Origin: Candidatus Aegiribacteria sp.
Lineage (GTDB): Bacteria > Fermentibacterota > Fermentibacteria > Fermentibacterales > Fermentibacteraceae
Assembly (NCBI GenBank): GCA_021107345.1
Contig: JAIOSX010000238.1
Coordinates: 1-14,609 of the forward strand
DNA: 14,609 nucleotides
Reading direction: 5' to 3'
Shown piece after piece: positions 6,315-13,979 of this stretch (its first letter is position 1; each line of letters starts with the position of its first letter). The notes under the pieces were generated by a model. It was not told where the DNA came from and made no database searches. It saw only the letters and a program-made list of their open reading frames with translations. The position numbers were made by a program, and so were the translations under genes.

Positions 6315-6917
6315 ATGACTCGATACCACATAATACTTATCGTACTGACTCTTTTAATCGCAGCAGGTTCACTTTCGGGTGAAGAGCCCGAACAGTCCGG
6401 GCTTCCGTTTACATTCAGCGGCTCAGTCAGCCGTCATGAAGATTTTCAGTATGAGTTGCCGGGGGGGCTGATATTCACCCTGCAATTTATTACTTACGGG
6501 CCGGAGGGCTGGGCTGTCAGGATATTTGACCCCGCATTTCCATCTGACAATTTCTGCTCGATTGTAACTCCGCCGTACAGAGGGATCAATGAGCTGCAGT
6601 TGTACGCATGGCATTTTTTCAATGAAGATGGCAGCGGTCCCAATAACGGTTCCGTAAATGCTCCCGGTGAAGAACGCAGATTCTTTTTCGTAATCGATAA
6701 AGAGACCTATGATATCGCATTTGAATCACTCTCTGCCATTCTCTGGCCCGAAAGCCCTGAAGCTGTGGAGGCTGCTGCTGCCGTTCATGACGGGATTTAT
6801 CGCGAGCGCGGCGTGTTGACCGTAATGGATCTTGTAAGGGGGGATGTTACGGGGGACAGCTCATATATCGACAGTATGAAATTCGATGTGCAGCTTTTCA
6901 TTCCTGACAGTAACTGA
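6315..6917 (+). CDS. Secreted conserved hypothetical protein
   Basis: The protein is 200 aa with a signal peptide (hydrophobic core residues 5-18, probable cleavage near Gly22). The start is ATG 6315 with AAGGAG at 6302-6307. The mature part has a recognisable block: GPEGWAVRI 62-70, TPPYRGINELQLYAWHF 85-101, and NEDGSGPNNGSVNAPGEE 103-120 followed by RRFFFV. Proteins with a similar 'GW.I.., TPP..G.N..., WHFRN.D.TGPN.GSVNAPQ..R.F.F' pattern occur in several phyla, as far as I recall, without a known function. It is likely periplasmic or extracellular. A loose aspartate-rich turn, VRGDVTGDSSYIDSM, is near the C-terminus. There is a single Cys (81) in the mature part, so no disulphide is expected. 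Confidence 0.75.
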   Translation: MTRYHIILIVLTLLIAAGSLSGEEPEQSGLPFTFSGSVSRHEDFQYELPGGLIFTLQFITYGPEGWAVRIFDPAFPSDNFCSIVTPPYRGINELQLYAWHFFNEDGSGPNNGSVNAPGEERRFFFVIDKETYDIAFESLSAILWPESPEAVEAAAAVHDGIYRERGVLTVMDLVRGDVTGDSSYIDSMKFDVQLFIPDSN

Positions 6918-6953
6918 GAGGATAGTAATCGGGACATACTACCCGCCCATTTC

Positions 6954-6982
6954 TTGCTCCAATCGCGAATGGGAGATATAAT
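6954..6982 (+). promoter_or_regulatory. Sigma-70-type promoter with -10 directly before ATG 6989
   Basis: TTGCTC (6954-6959), a 17-bp spacer, then a perfect TATAAT (6977-6982). The expected start of transcription, about 7 nt after the -10 box, is the A of the ATG at 6989. This is the spacing seen for leaderless transcripts. Confidence 0.55.
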
Positions 6983-6988
6983 CCCCTC

Positions 6989-7444
6989 ATGGGAATGAGA
7001 AGAGGAATCAACTGGAGCGTATTCGGCATATTTGCCCTGATTATCGCAGGGTTTATAGTAGCTGGTTTTCTTGTGTCTCCAAAAGCTGAAACAGACGACG
7101 GCCATCCGCTGAATATTTTCTTCTGGGGGATGGCGGGAATATTCCTTCTGAGCAATCTTGGTATACTTGCCTGGGTGCAGCTTTCAAACAGAAGGCGGGA
7201 TTATATTGAGAAGGCCTGGTTCGATGCCCGTGCTGAGATTCTCGAAATCGGTGAAACCGGAACCTACATAAACAATCAGCCGAAAATTCGTTTCAGGCTT
7301 CATGTAGATTCTCCTGTTCACCCCCCATGTGAAGTGGTACACAAACAGGTCATCCCCCTCACTGCCCTGGCGCAGTACCAGCTCGGAAAGACAATCACGG
7401 TTAAAGTCAATCCGGATGACCCGCATGACCTGATGATTCTCTGA
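6989..7444 (+). CDS. Two-TM membrane protein with C-terminal cytoplasmic beta domain
   Basis: The protein is 151 aa. The basic N-terminus (MGMRRG) leads into a first membrane span at about 11-30, an acidic loop (PKAETDDGH), a second span at 42-65, then the basic cluster SNRRR, which places the C-terminal domain in the cytoplasm by the positive-inside rule. The soluble domain (78-151), ARAEILEIGETGTYINNQPKIRF...KTITVKVNPDDPHDLMI, follows the common pattern A.IL.I..TG...N..P.V.....V......VPL..L.....G..V.V..DP.DP. This widespread small beta domain is found in membrane proteins and has no known function. The start is ATG 6989. GGGAG at 6971 is 12-13 bp away, and the promoter geometry suggests leaderless translation instead. 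An ATG two codons on (6995) is possible. Confidence 0.75.
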   Translation: MGMRRGINWSVFGIFALIIAGFIVAGFLVSPKAETDDGHPLNIFFWGMAGIFLLSNLGILAWVQLSNRRRDYIEKAWFDARAEILEIGETGTYINNQPKIRFRLHVDSPVHPPCEVVHKQVIPLTALAQYQLGKTITVKVNPDDPHDLMIL

Positions 7445-7476
7445 TTCGATATTCGAAACTGAACGGAAGGTAGATT

Positions 7477-8082
7477 TTGGCAGATCATGTATGCCCCGTA
7501 TGGGTGGGTTACCTTCTTGCAAGTCCCCTGCGGAAGATGTTTGATAATCCTGCAAAAAAATTGTCACCCTATATTAGCAGGGGAATGACAGTTATCGATG
7601 TGGGCTGCGCCATGGGTTTCTTCAGCATCCCGGCAGCTGAAATGGTGGGGCCCGAAGGCAGGGTCATATGTATAGATCTTCAGGAAAAAATGGTCCAGGC
7701 GCTCTACAGGAAGGCAAAAAAGAAAAACCTTCTCAACAGCATTGAGGCAAGAGTCTGCAGGCGTGACAGTCTTAACGCAGGCGATCTGGCCAATGCTGCG
7801 GATTTAGTTCTTGCTTTAGCCGTTGTTCATGAAGTACCGGACGTTGCTTCTTTTTTAGACGAGCTTTACAGCATTATTAAGGATGGCGGGAAGCTTCTGA
7901 TAGTTGAGCCGGGAGGCCATGTATCAGAAAACAGTTTCAAAGCAACTGTTGAAGCGGCCGAAAAAATAGGTTTTACCATCCTTGAAAACTCAGGAACACG
8001 GAGAAGGCACCAGGCTCTCTTCCAGAAAATCACTGAGAAAAGAGAGCGGTACAACGGAGAAATCCCTGTTGAAGTACACTGA
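7477..8082 (+). CDS. Class I SAM-dependent methyltransferase
   Basis: The protein is 201 aa, read from TTG at 7477 with GGAAGG at 7465-7470; the sequence MADHVCPVWVGYLL is the typical N-terminus of this subfamily. It has a Rossmann-like SAM fold. Motif I is VIDVGCAMGFFS 39-50. An acidic residue (Asp68 in VICIDLQ) would bind the ribose. Motif IV is ADLVLALAVVHEVPD 108-122, then DGGKLLIVEP 136-145 follows. The usual Gly-x-Gly of motif I reads GCAMG, still normal for the family. The substrate is not known. The conserved His/Cys at the N-terminus (HVCPVW) is a family feature whose role is unclear. The glycosyltransferase gene starts inside its last codons. Confidence 0.88.
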   Translation: MADHVCPVWVGYLLASPLRKMFDNPAKKLSPYISRGMTVIDVGCAMGFFSIPAAEMVGPEGRVICIDLQEKMVQALYRKAKKKNLLNSIEARVCRRDSLNAGDLANAADLVLALAVVHEVPDVASFLDELYSIIKDGGKLLIVEPGGHVSENSFKATVEAAEKIGFTILENSGTRRRHQALFQKITEKRERYNGEIPVEVH

Positions 8083-9052
8083 GAAGCACCTCGAACCAAT
8101 TCATGATTCCCAAAAGCTGAAACTCTCCATACTCATTGTCAATTACAACAGCGGAGAAATGCTTGCTGACTGTCTGGGATCCATATATGACACAGTCAAG
8201 ACAGAACCCCTTGAAGTAATAGTCGTTGATAATAAGTCTCAGGACGGTTCCATGGATGCCGCAAGAGGACAATATCAAGAAGTACGCTTCATAGAAAACG
8301 ATTTCAACAACTGGTTCACCGGAGGAACCAATCAGGCTATAGAGGTGAGCCGCGGTGAGTACCTTCTCTGTCTTAACCCTGACACGGTATGTCATGAAAA
8401 CGCGATCGACGGGCTGGTGAATTTTCTGGACAGTCATCCTCACGCAGGTCTGGCCGCCCCCAAACTTCTGAACGGGGACGGTTCACTTCAGCCGTCATGT
8501 CGGAATTTCCTGAAATCCGGATACCTTCTGCTTCGGCACATACTTCCCTGGGGAAAATTGCCCAACAGCTGGAGACGAAGGGCGGTCCTCGAATACTGGG
8601 ATCATGATGAAACTATCCAGCCAGACTGGATAATAGGAGCCTGCATCCTGGTTCGCAGAGAGACCATCGAGGATATCGGTCTTAAGGACGAAGGCTTCCC
8701 GATGTTCCATGAAGAGACCGACTGGTGCTACAGGATGAAAATGGCTGACTGGAATATCTGGTTCATTCACACCGCTGCAGTTACTCACTTTGGAAGTCAG
8801 TCTACGATAGAGTACTGGGGGAAAGATCTCATCCTGGAGTTCTACAAGGGTAAACACAGGTTCGTACGAAAGCATTTCGGCCTGCTACCTCTTCTTCTGC
8901 ACCGTTTTCTTCTTGCGGGTCTGCTTTTTCTAAGACTTACAGGTGTGCAGGTTAGAAGAGTCTTTTCAAGGAACGCTGACCTCAGGCAGGAAACCTCATT
9001 CCTGCTGAGGGGACTGGCAATACAGCTCGGCTTGAACCGAGATAAGTCATAA
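8069..9052 (+). CDS. GT2-family glycosyltransferase (rhamnosyltransferase-like)
   Basis: It transfers a sugar from an activated nucleotide donor to a surface-glycan acceptor at the inner face of the membrane. The family is clear; donor and acceptor are unknown. Read from TTG 8069 (GGAG at 8055-8058) it is 327 aa and overlaps the methyltransferase by 14 bp; the frame is open further upstream to an ATG at 7982, but that part is antiparallel to no family sequence. Domain order: LSILIVNYN 19-27, VVDNKSQDG 52-60, the DxD-equivalent LNPDT 102-106, LAAPKLLNGDGSLQPSCR 128-145, DWIIGACILVRRE 186-198, and FHEETDWCYRMK 213-224 holding the catalytic acidic pair. A C-terminal hydrophobic helix (271-291) with a basic flank (KGKHRFVRKHFG) suggests membrane attachment. 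This is the WbbL-like pattern of rhamnosyltransferases. Confidence 0.9.
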   Translation: MKYTEKHLEPIHDSQKLKLSILIVNYNSGEMLADCLGSIYDTVKTEPLEVIVVDNKSQDGSMDAARGQYQEVRFIENDFNNWFTGGTNQAIEVSRGEYLLCLNPDTVCHENAIDGLVNFLDSHPHAGLAAPKLLNGDGSLQPSCRNFLKSGYLLLRHILPWGKLPNSWRRRAVLEYWDHDETIQPDWIIGACILVRRETIEDIGLKDEGFPMFHEETDWCYRMKMADWNIWFIHTAAVTHFGSQSTIEYWGKDLILEFYKGKHRFVRKHFGLLPLLLHRFLLAGLLFLRLTGVQVRRVFSRNADLRQETSFLLRGLAIQLGLNRDKS

Positions 9053-9055
9053 AAG

Positions 9056-9784
9056 TCAGAGGCTCGAAACTACAGAGAATATTCCCAGAACACCCAGAGC
9101 TACAAGGGCTATGAACCTGAATTTCTTCTCACTGACCACATCAGCCATCCTTATTCCCAGCAGTACTCCAAGAACAACAGCCGGGAAAAGGAAGAGTGTG
9201 TTAAGAACTGCTTCTCCCGTTAGAAGACCGCCGGCAAAGAAGGCAGGAATTGCGGCGATATTCAGCAGCAGAAAGTAGGCGGCAAGGCTGGCGCGGAATT
9301 GATGTTTGGCCACCTTCTGGTTTGCAAAAAAGAGGATAACGGGAGGACCACTGAAAGTAGTGGCACCGTTGAGCAGTCCGCTAAGCAGGCCCACAGGCAG
9401 CATAGCCAGCTTTTCCCTCTTAATGTTCACCCTGAACCCGGAAAGGTAGATGACAGAAGAAAGGGTTACAATAACGCCGATGATTATCTTGAGTGTCGAT
9501 TCATCCGAGGTTTTCAAAAGCCATATGCCTGCAGGAAGCGCGGCAACTCCTGAAACGAGCAGCGGTAATATCCTTCTGAAATCAAGACTCTTCCTGGCCT
9601 TTAGGAACACACTGAGATTGAGGAAAATGCTGGTAAGGCACAGCATGGGCACAGCAGATGATACAGGCATCAGAAAAACTAGAAGCGGAAGGGAAAAGAG
9701 TGAGTACCCAAACCCCGTAAGCCCCTGGAGGAAGGCTCCCGCGAACAGAATGGCAGCAGAGAGCGCAGTGTTCAATTGATACAC
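9056..9784 (-). CDS. TSUP-family permease (TauE/SafE)
   Basis: The protein is 242 aa with about eight hydrophobic segments and the two-fold repeat of the TSUP family. The first half has GAFLQGLTGFGYSLFSLPLL (residues 16-35). The second has VGLLSGLLNGATTFSGPPVI (about 131-150), each a G-rich kinked helix. Members move sulfite, sulfoacetate or other organosulfur anions, or are uncharacterised; the substrate here cannot be told. Length is within the family's normal 240-270. The start at GTG 9784 has no good spacing from AGGGG (9784-9788). A TTG at 9775, three codons in, has that motif 8 nt upstream and may be the real start (239 aa). It converges with the glycosyltransferase, stop to stop, 3 bp apart, and diverges from the FIST gene. 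Confidence 0.9.
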   Translation of the reverse strand: MYQLNTALSAAILFAGAFLQGLTGFGYSLFSLPLLVFLMPVSSAVPMLCLTSIFLNLSVFLKARKSLDFRRILPLLVSGVAALPAGIWLLKTSDESTLKIIIGVIVTLSSVIYLSGFRVNIKREKLAMLPVGLLSGLLNGATTFSGPPVILFFANQKVAKHQFRASLAAYFLLLNIAAIPAFFAGGLLTGEAVLNTLFLFPAVVLGVLLGIRMADVVSEKKFRFIALVALGVLGIFSVVSSL

Positions 9785-9877
9785 CCCTGAACAGCATCAC
9801 GCATCCATTTCTCTTCCATTTTTCCGCTCTGCTTTCTTTATCGAGAATTACTCCTGTGAGAAGGTTGATCTTCAGTA

Positions 9878-9894
9878 TTTCAGCGTGGCTGAAA
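9878..9894. promoter_or_regulatory. 17-bp palindrome in the divergent TSUP/FIST region
   Basis: tttcagc (9878-9884) and gctgaaa (9888-9894) are perfect complements around gtg. It lies 94 bp from the TSUP start and 142 bp from the FIST start. The size and symmetry suit an operator for a dimeric regulator. No known consensus is recognised. Confidence 0.3.
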
Positions 9895-9963
9895 CAATAT
9901 GACGACAGGATTGCTTGAATATGCAGACACACCGGATTGAAGCAAGTCGGATTTGCAGGAGCA

Positions 9964-9992
9964 TTGACTCGAAACTTTAACTACGGTATTTT
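9964..9992 (+). promoter_or_regulatory. Sigma-70 promoter for the FIST/kinase operon
   Basis: TTGACT (9964-9969, five of six to consensus), a 17-bp spacer, then TATTTT (9987-9992, four of six). Transcription would start near 9999, at the foot of the hairpin described next, giving a 5' leader of about 37 nt. Confidence 0.6.
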
Positions 9993-9995
9993 TAT

Positions 9996-10024
9996 TTCAG
10001 GCAAACAGTTACGGTTTGCCTGAA
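9996..10024 (+). promoter_or_regulatory. Perfect 11-bp stem-loop at the predicted 5' end of the FIST mRNA
   Basis: ttcaggcaaac (9996-10006) and gtttgcctgaa (10014-10024) are perfect complements with a 7-nt loop, agttacg. It sits between the -10 box and the ribosome-binding site GGGGAGGG (10025-10032), only 11 nt before the ATG. It could be an operator overlapping the transcription start, or an RNA 5' hairpin that stabilises the message or limits ribosome access. It lacks a T tract, so it is not a terminator. Confidence 0.6.
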
Positions 10025-10035
10025 GGGGAGGGAAC

Positions 10036-11247
10036 ATGAAAATAGCCGCCGTTGCTTCAACCCATCCCGACCCGAAGCTGGCTGCTTCTGAAAGCTACTC
10101 GGCTCTGCTTGATAAGCTGGGAGGCATTCCCCATTTAATACTGGTGCATAGCTCATGTGATTACGATAACATGGTGCTTATAAACTGCCTGCATGAGATG
10201 GCACCGGGCGTTCCTCTTCAGGGAGGTACTTCCTGTTTCGGAGTCGCTACACATACTGGTTTTCACTCCAACGATGAGTTGGGTGTTGGTATCCTGGGAA
10301 TACTCGATCCTGAGGGTGCCTACGGAGCAGGAATCGCTGATGCGGGAAGCGACACGGCTGCCGCGTCAATAGATGCTCTTGTGCAGGCGCTTGTGCAATC
10401 AGGCCGTGAAGGCGAAGTACCGACTGCAGTGATCATAAGCTCTTATCCGGGGGATGAAGAGGAGATCATTAGTGCAATAGGGCAGCATATAGGGCGAAAT
10501 GTGCCCATCATCGGAGGAACTTCAGCGAACAACGCAATGCACGGGCAATGGCAGCAATTCGGTAAAGGGAACGTGTTCAGCCGTGGTATATCCGTTGCAG
10601 TTCTTTTTCCATCCGGAGACATCGGCTATGCTTTTCACAGCGGCTTTGAGCCTACTGTACGCCACGGTCTGGTCACACGTGCCACAAAAAGGACATTACA
10701 CGAAATCGATGGCCGCCCCGCCGCTCATGTATACAACGAGTGGACCGATGGCCTGATCACGGAGTTTCTCCCTCAAGGGGGGAATCTAGTGCCGACAGCC
10801 GGATTTTCACCACTCGGTACTCCCATCAGCAGATTAGCTGGAGTACCATCTTTCCGTTTGGCCTACCCGGTCGAAGCTCTGAAAGAAGGAGGGCTTCAGC
10901 TGTTCGCGGAAATTCCGGAAGGCAGTGAGATCGTCCTGATGACCGGCAGCGCTGACAACCTTGCTTCCCGTGCCGGCAGAGTCGCCTCAATGGCACTGGA
11001 AGCTGCCGCTTGCGATGCGAATTCCTCTGCGGGAGCTGTTATTTTCTACTGCTCCGGATGCATGCTCTCAATTCTGGACCGAATGCCAGAGGTTGTTTCG
11101 AGTCTCAATGATACTCTAAATCAGGCTCCCTTCCTGTGCGCTTTCACGCTTGGTGAAACGGGATGTTTCAAAGAGGGAGAGAACAGGCATGGGAATCTTA
11201 TGATAGCAGTGCTTGTTTTCGGTCCTGAAGGTAAGGAGCAGCCATAG
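10036..11247 (+). CDS. FIST sensor-domain protein
   Basis: The protein is 403 aa with no signal peptide or membrane span. It carries a FIST_N domain (about 25-205: LILVHSSCDYDNM, LQGGTSCFGVATHTGFH 61-77, LGVGILGI, PTAVIISSYPGDEEEIISAIG, VPIIGGTSANNA 156-167) and a FIST_C domain (about 225-385: IDGRPAAHVYNEW, SRAGRVASMALEAA 311-324, FYCSGCMLSIL 337-347, CAFTLGETGCF 368-378). FIST domains are described as cytoplasmic small-ligand sensors in signalling proteins, perhaps for amino acids and related compounds. Here there is no fused output domain, and a hybrid kinase gene follows at once, so the two probably work together. It is rich in Cys (41, 51, 67, 326, 339, 342, 368, 377). The start is ATG 10036 with GGGGAGGG at 10025-10032. 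Confidence 0.92.
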   Translation: MKIAAVASTHPDPKLAASESYSALLDKLGGIPHLILVHSSCDYDNMVLINCLHEMAPGVPLQGGTSCFGVATHTGFHSNDELGVGILGILDPEGAYGAGIADAGSDTAAASIDALVQALVQSGREGEVPTAVIISSYPGDEEEIISAIGQHIGRNVPIIGGTSANNAMHGQWQQFGKGNVFSRGISVAVLFPSGDIGYAFHSGFEPTVRHGLVTRATKRTLHEIDGRPAAHVYNEWTDGLITEFLPQGGNLVPTAGFSPLGTPISRLAGVPSFRLAYPVEALKEGGLQLFAEIPEGSEIVLMTGSADNLASRAGRVASMALEAAACDANSSAGAVIFYCSGCMLSILDRMPEVVSSLNDTLNQAPFLCAFTLGETGCFKEGENRHGNLMIAVLVFGPEGKEQP

Positions 11248-11273
11248 ACAGGTCGGAGGAGCTTCGCGAGGCT

Positions 11274-13943
11274 TTGCTGGAACTCGAGGAATTAAGAAAA
11301 CATGAGCAGCAGCAGCGTAAAATGCTGGAAGTACTTCTGGAAGGCCTTCATGCCATCATTATTGCCGTAGATCCCGATGAGATCTTCCACAAGCTTACCG
11401 ATATCCTGCGAAAGCCGCTTGAATGCAAAACAGCCTTCGTGCTGACCGAAAGCAGTGATGGAACCCTGACCGCAATTTCCAGCTCGGATCCAACCCTCAT
11501 CAATACTGTCTGGCAACCGCGGGCTGTGTTCAAACGTGCATTCACGGATAAGCCTGTTGCGATATACGACACTGAGCTTGTACATGAATGGCGCCTTCAG
11601 CCCGACTCTATAAGAAAAAATACACGGTCTGCACTGATCTTCGCCATAAATACATCCGGGCAGAGGGCGCTGTTTGTCTGCACTCATTCCGAACCTGCTC
11701 ATTTCTCACAGAAGCACGTGACTCTTGCGCGCCGTTTCTCGGCGATGGTGACGCAGGCTTTACAGGGAATCGAGCGGAGACTCGAGATAGCCGATCTTAA
11801 GAAGATGCAGGAGAAAATCAGGCATCTGAATCTCGTGCTTCTTTCTGTCCGCAACATCAACCAGCTGATAACCCAAGAAAAGGACAGGGATCAGCTGCTT
11901 CAGAGCGCCTGCAATATACTCACAGAAGATAGAGGTTATGCCAATTCATGGATCGCTATATTGAACAGCGAGCAGCGAGCGATTGTCACGGTCGAATCAG
12001 GCGTGGGAAAGAGCTTTGATGCCATGGCCGCACTGCTCAAACGGGGAGTGCTGACCAATTGCGCGAAAAGAGTGCTCGGACAAAAGGGAGTGTTACTGAT
12101 CGAGAATCCCCTGGAGGAATGCGGGGATTGCCCGCTGACAGGTCTGTATTCGGGAAGAACGGGGGTGTCTGCGCGGCTGGAGCACGATGGCAAGGTTTAT
12201 GGTCTGGTGTCGGTCTCCGTGCCGCGGGAATTCGCACAGAACGAGGAGGAACTTTCGCTTTTCAGGGAGGCTGTCAACGACATCGCGTTTGCCCTGCACA
12301 GCATTGAAATTGAGGAACTGCAGACGCAGGCCAAGGAGGCTCTGCTGGAAAGCGAAAGAAAACTTACCGAGATCCTTGCGGGCAGTTCTGTCGCAACTTT
12401 CGTGATTGACGCTGATCATGTTGTCACAAATTGGAACAGGGCATGTGAAAACCTACTTGGGATTTCCGCAACTGAGATGATAGGCAGCAGGGAAACATAT
12501 AAACCTTTTTATGCCACCCAGAGACCTGTTCTGGCCGATTATGTTGTCGATAATGCATCAAATGAAGATATCCAGAGAGTTTATGGAAGTACTTTTAAAA
12601 AATCAGCCGTCATTGAAAGCGCATATGAGGTTGAAGGTTATTTTCCAAACCTGGGTGAAAGCGGCAACTGGTTTCACTTCACGGCTGCGCCACTTCGAGA
12701 TGGAAAAGGGAACATCATCGGCGCGCTGGAAACGGTGCAGAACATTACCGACCGTAAACTGATTGAGGAGGAGAAGGCGAAACTCGAAGAGCAGTTCCGC
12801 CAATCCCAGAAAATGGAGGGGATAGGTCGTCTTGCGGGCGGTATCGCTCATGACTTCAACAACATTTTGAGTGTAATACTCGGACATTGTGAGATGGCAT
12901 TGGAGCAGATAGATTCGGATCAGCCGCTCCATCCTCACCTGACAGAAATTCTTACGGCTACCGAGCGTTCTGCTGAACTTACGCACCAGCTCCTTGCCTT
13001 CAGCCGGAAACAGATACTTAAACCAGAAATACTGAATTTGAACGCGGTTGTAAGTGGAACGGAGGAAATGCTCAAAAGGCTTATCGGGGAGGATATCGAT
13101 CTAATTTTTGTTCCCGGGCCGGATCTGGGCAGAGTAAATACCGATAGAGGTCAGATGGAACAGGTCATCATGAATCTGGCCATCAACGCCAGGGACGCTA
13201 TGCCAAAAGGTGGAAAACTTACTCTGGAAACGCTCAATATCGAGCTTGAGGCGGAATACACGGCCCTGCACGTTGATGTTGAACCTGGTTCCTATGTTAT
13301 GCTGGCCATAACTGACTCCGGATGCGGAATGGATGAGGAAACCCGATCACAGATATTTGATCCTTTCTACACGACTAAGGCACTTGGTAAAGGTACCGGT
13401 CTGGGGTTGTCTACAGTCTATGGAATCATCAGGCAAAGCGGCGGTTCGGTTTTTGTTTACAGTGAACCCGGTGAAGGAACGGTATTCAAGATCTACCTGC
13501 CCCGTGTAGAAGGTGAATGTTACGGGGAAAGCAAAATTGAAGAACAGCATACAACACTCGATGGAGATGAAACAATTCTCTTGATCGAAGACGACACCGC
13601 TGTCCGCTCTGTTGTTATTGCAATATTGGAAGATAGCGGTTACACGATTCTGGAGGCGGGCGACGGAAGCGAAGCCCTTCGAATCTGCGGTGAAAACAAA
13701 AACAGTATCGACCTTGTACTTTCTGACGTTATTATGCCCGGCATGAATGGAAGAGAGCTGGTCGATAGAATCAAGACATCATTCCCGGATATAGAAGTTC
13801 TATTCATGTCCGGATACACGGACAACGCCATCCAGCACCATGGTGTGCTTGAACCCGGAATCGATTTTATTGAGAAACCGTTTACGGCAGTATCACTGAC
13901 CCGTAAGATCAGGGAAGTACTTGATAGAGTGAAAGAGGGCTGA
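11274..13943 (+). CDS. Hybrid histidine kinase, GAF-GAF-PAS-HisKA-HATPase-REC
   Basis: The protein is 889 aa, soluble, with no membrane span. A short N-terminal coiled coil comes first (LELEELRKHEQQQRKML), then GAF at about 17-165, a linker helix, a second GAF at about 190-350 with Cys263, Cys283 and Cys286 (EECGDCPL), and PAS at about 360-500. The PAS has the 'YATQRPVLADYV ... FPNLGESGNWFHFTAAPLRD' pattern of a common subtype. The kinase core follows, with H-box GGIAHDFNN (His526), N-box NLAINARDAM (Asn638), DSGCGMD (Asp681) and GTGLGL (707-712). The receiver has Asp773/Asp774, phospho-acceptor Asp818, Ser846 and Lys868. All catalytic residues are present. There is no output domain, so a separate Hpt protein or regulator is needed. 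The start is uncertain: TTG 11274 is used here. GGAGGAG (11255-11261) is rather far away. Confidence 0.92.
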   Translation: MLELEELRKHEQQQRKMLEVLLEGLHAIIIAVDPDEIFHKLTDILRKPLECKTAFVLTESSDGTLTAISSSDPTLINTVWQPRAVFKRAFTDKPVAIYDTELVHEWRLQPDSIRKNTRSALIFAINTSGQRALFVCTHSEPAHFSQKHVTLARRFSAMVTQALQGIERRLEIADLKKMQEKIRHLNLVLLSVRNINQLITQEKDRDQLLQSACNILTEDRGYANSWIAILNSEQRAIVTVESGVGKSFDAMAALLKRGVLTNCAKRVLGQKGVLLIENPLEECGDCPLTGLYSGRTGVSARLEHDGKVYGLVSVSVPREFAQNEEELSLFREAVNDIAFALHSIEIEELQTQAKEALLESERKLTEILAGSSVATFVIDADHVVTNWNRACENLLGISATEMIGSRETYKPFYATQRPVLADYVVDNASNEDIQRVYGSTFKKSAVIESAYEVEGYFPNLGESGNWFHFTAAPLRDGKGNIIGALETVQNITDRKLIEEEKAKLEEQFRQSQKMEGIGRLAGGIAHDFNNILSVILGHCEMALEQIDSDQPLHPHLTEILTATERSAELTHQLLAFSRKQILKPEILNLNAVVSGTEEMLKRLIGEDIDLIFVPGPDLGRVNTDRGQMEQVIMNLAINARDAMPKGGKLTLETLNIELEAEYTALHVDVEPGSYVMLAITDSGCGMDEETRSQIFDPFYTTKALGKGTGLGLSTVYGIIRQSGGSVFVYSEPGEGTVFKIYLPRVEGECYGESKIEEQHTTLDGDETILLIEDDTAVRSVVIAILEDSGYTILEAGDGSEALRICGENKNSIDLVLSDVIMPGMNGRELVDRIKTSFPDIEVLFMSGYTDNAIQHHGVLEPGIDFIEKPFTAVSLTRKIREVLDRVKEG

Positions 13944-13960
13944 ACAGTCTCAGGACAATA

Positions 13961-13979
13961 TCAGGTCTCTCAGACCTGA
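13961..13979 (+). terminator. Possible terminator hairpin after the kinase gene
   Basis: tcaggtct (13961-13968) and agacctga (13972-13979) are perfect complements with a 3-nt loop, 17 bp after the kinase stop. The tail (cccgttctatt) has few Ts, so it is a weak intrinsic terminator or a processing hairpin. Confidence 0.45.

Noticed and set aside
9450..9779. Plus-strand ORFs across the TSUP gene
   Set aside because: Shadows of the permease; sequences lack hydrophobic or domain patterns and have no ribosome-binding site.
9582..9932. 116-aa minus-strand ORF crossing the TSUP start
   Set aside because: Out of frame with the permease and overlapping it by 200 bp; Cys/Ser-rich, no family recognised.
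10036..13943. A single FIST-kinase fusion broken by a frameshift
   Set aside because: The FIST domain is complete to its usual end, and the kinase begins with a normal coiled-coil/GAF after a stop in its own frame; two adjacent genes explain it better.
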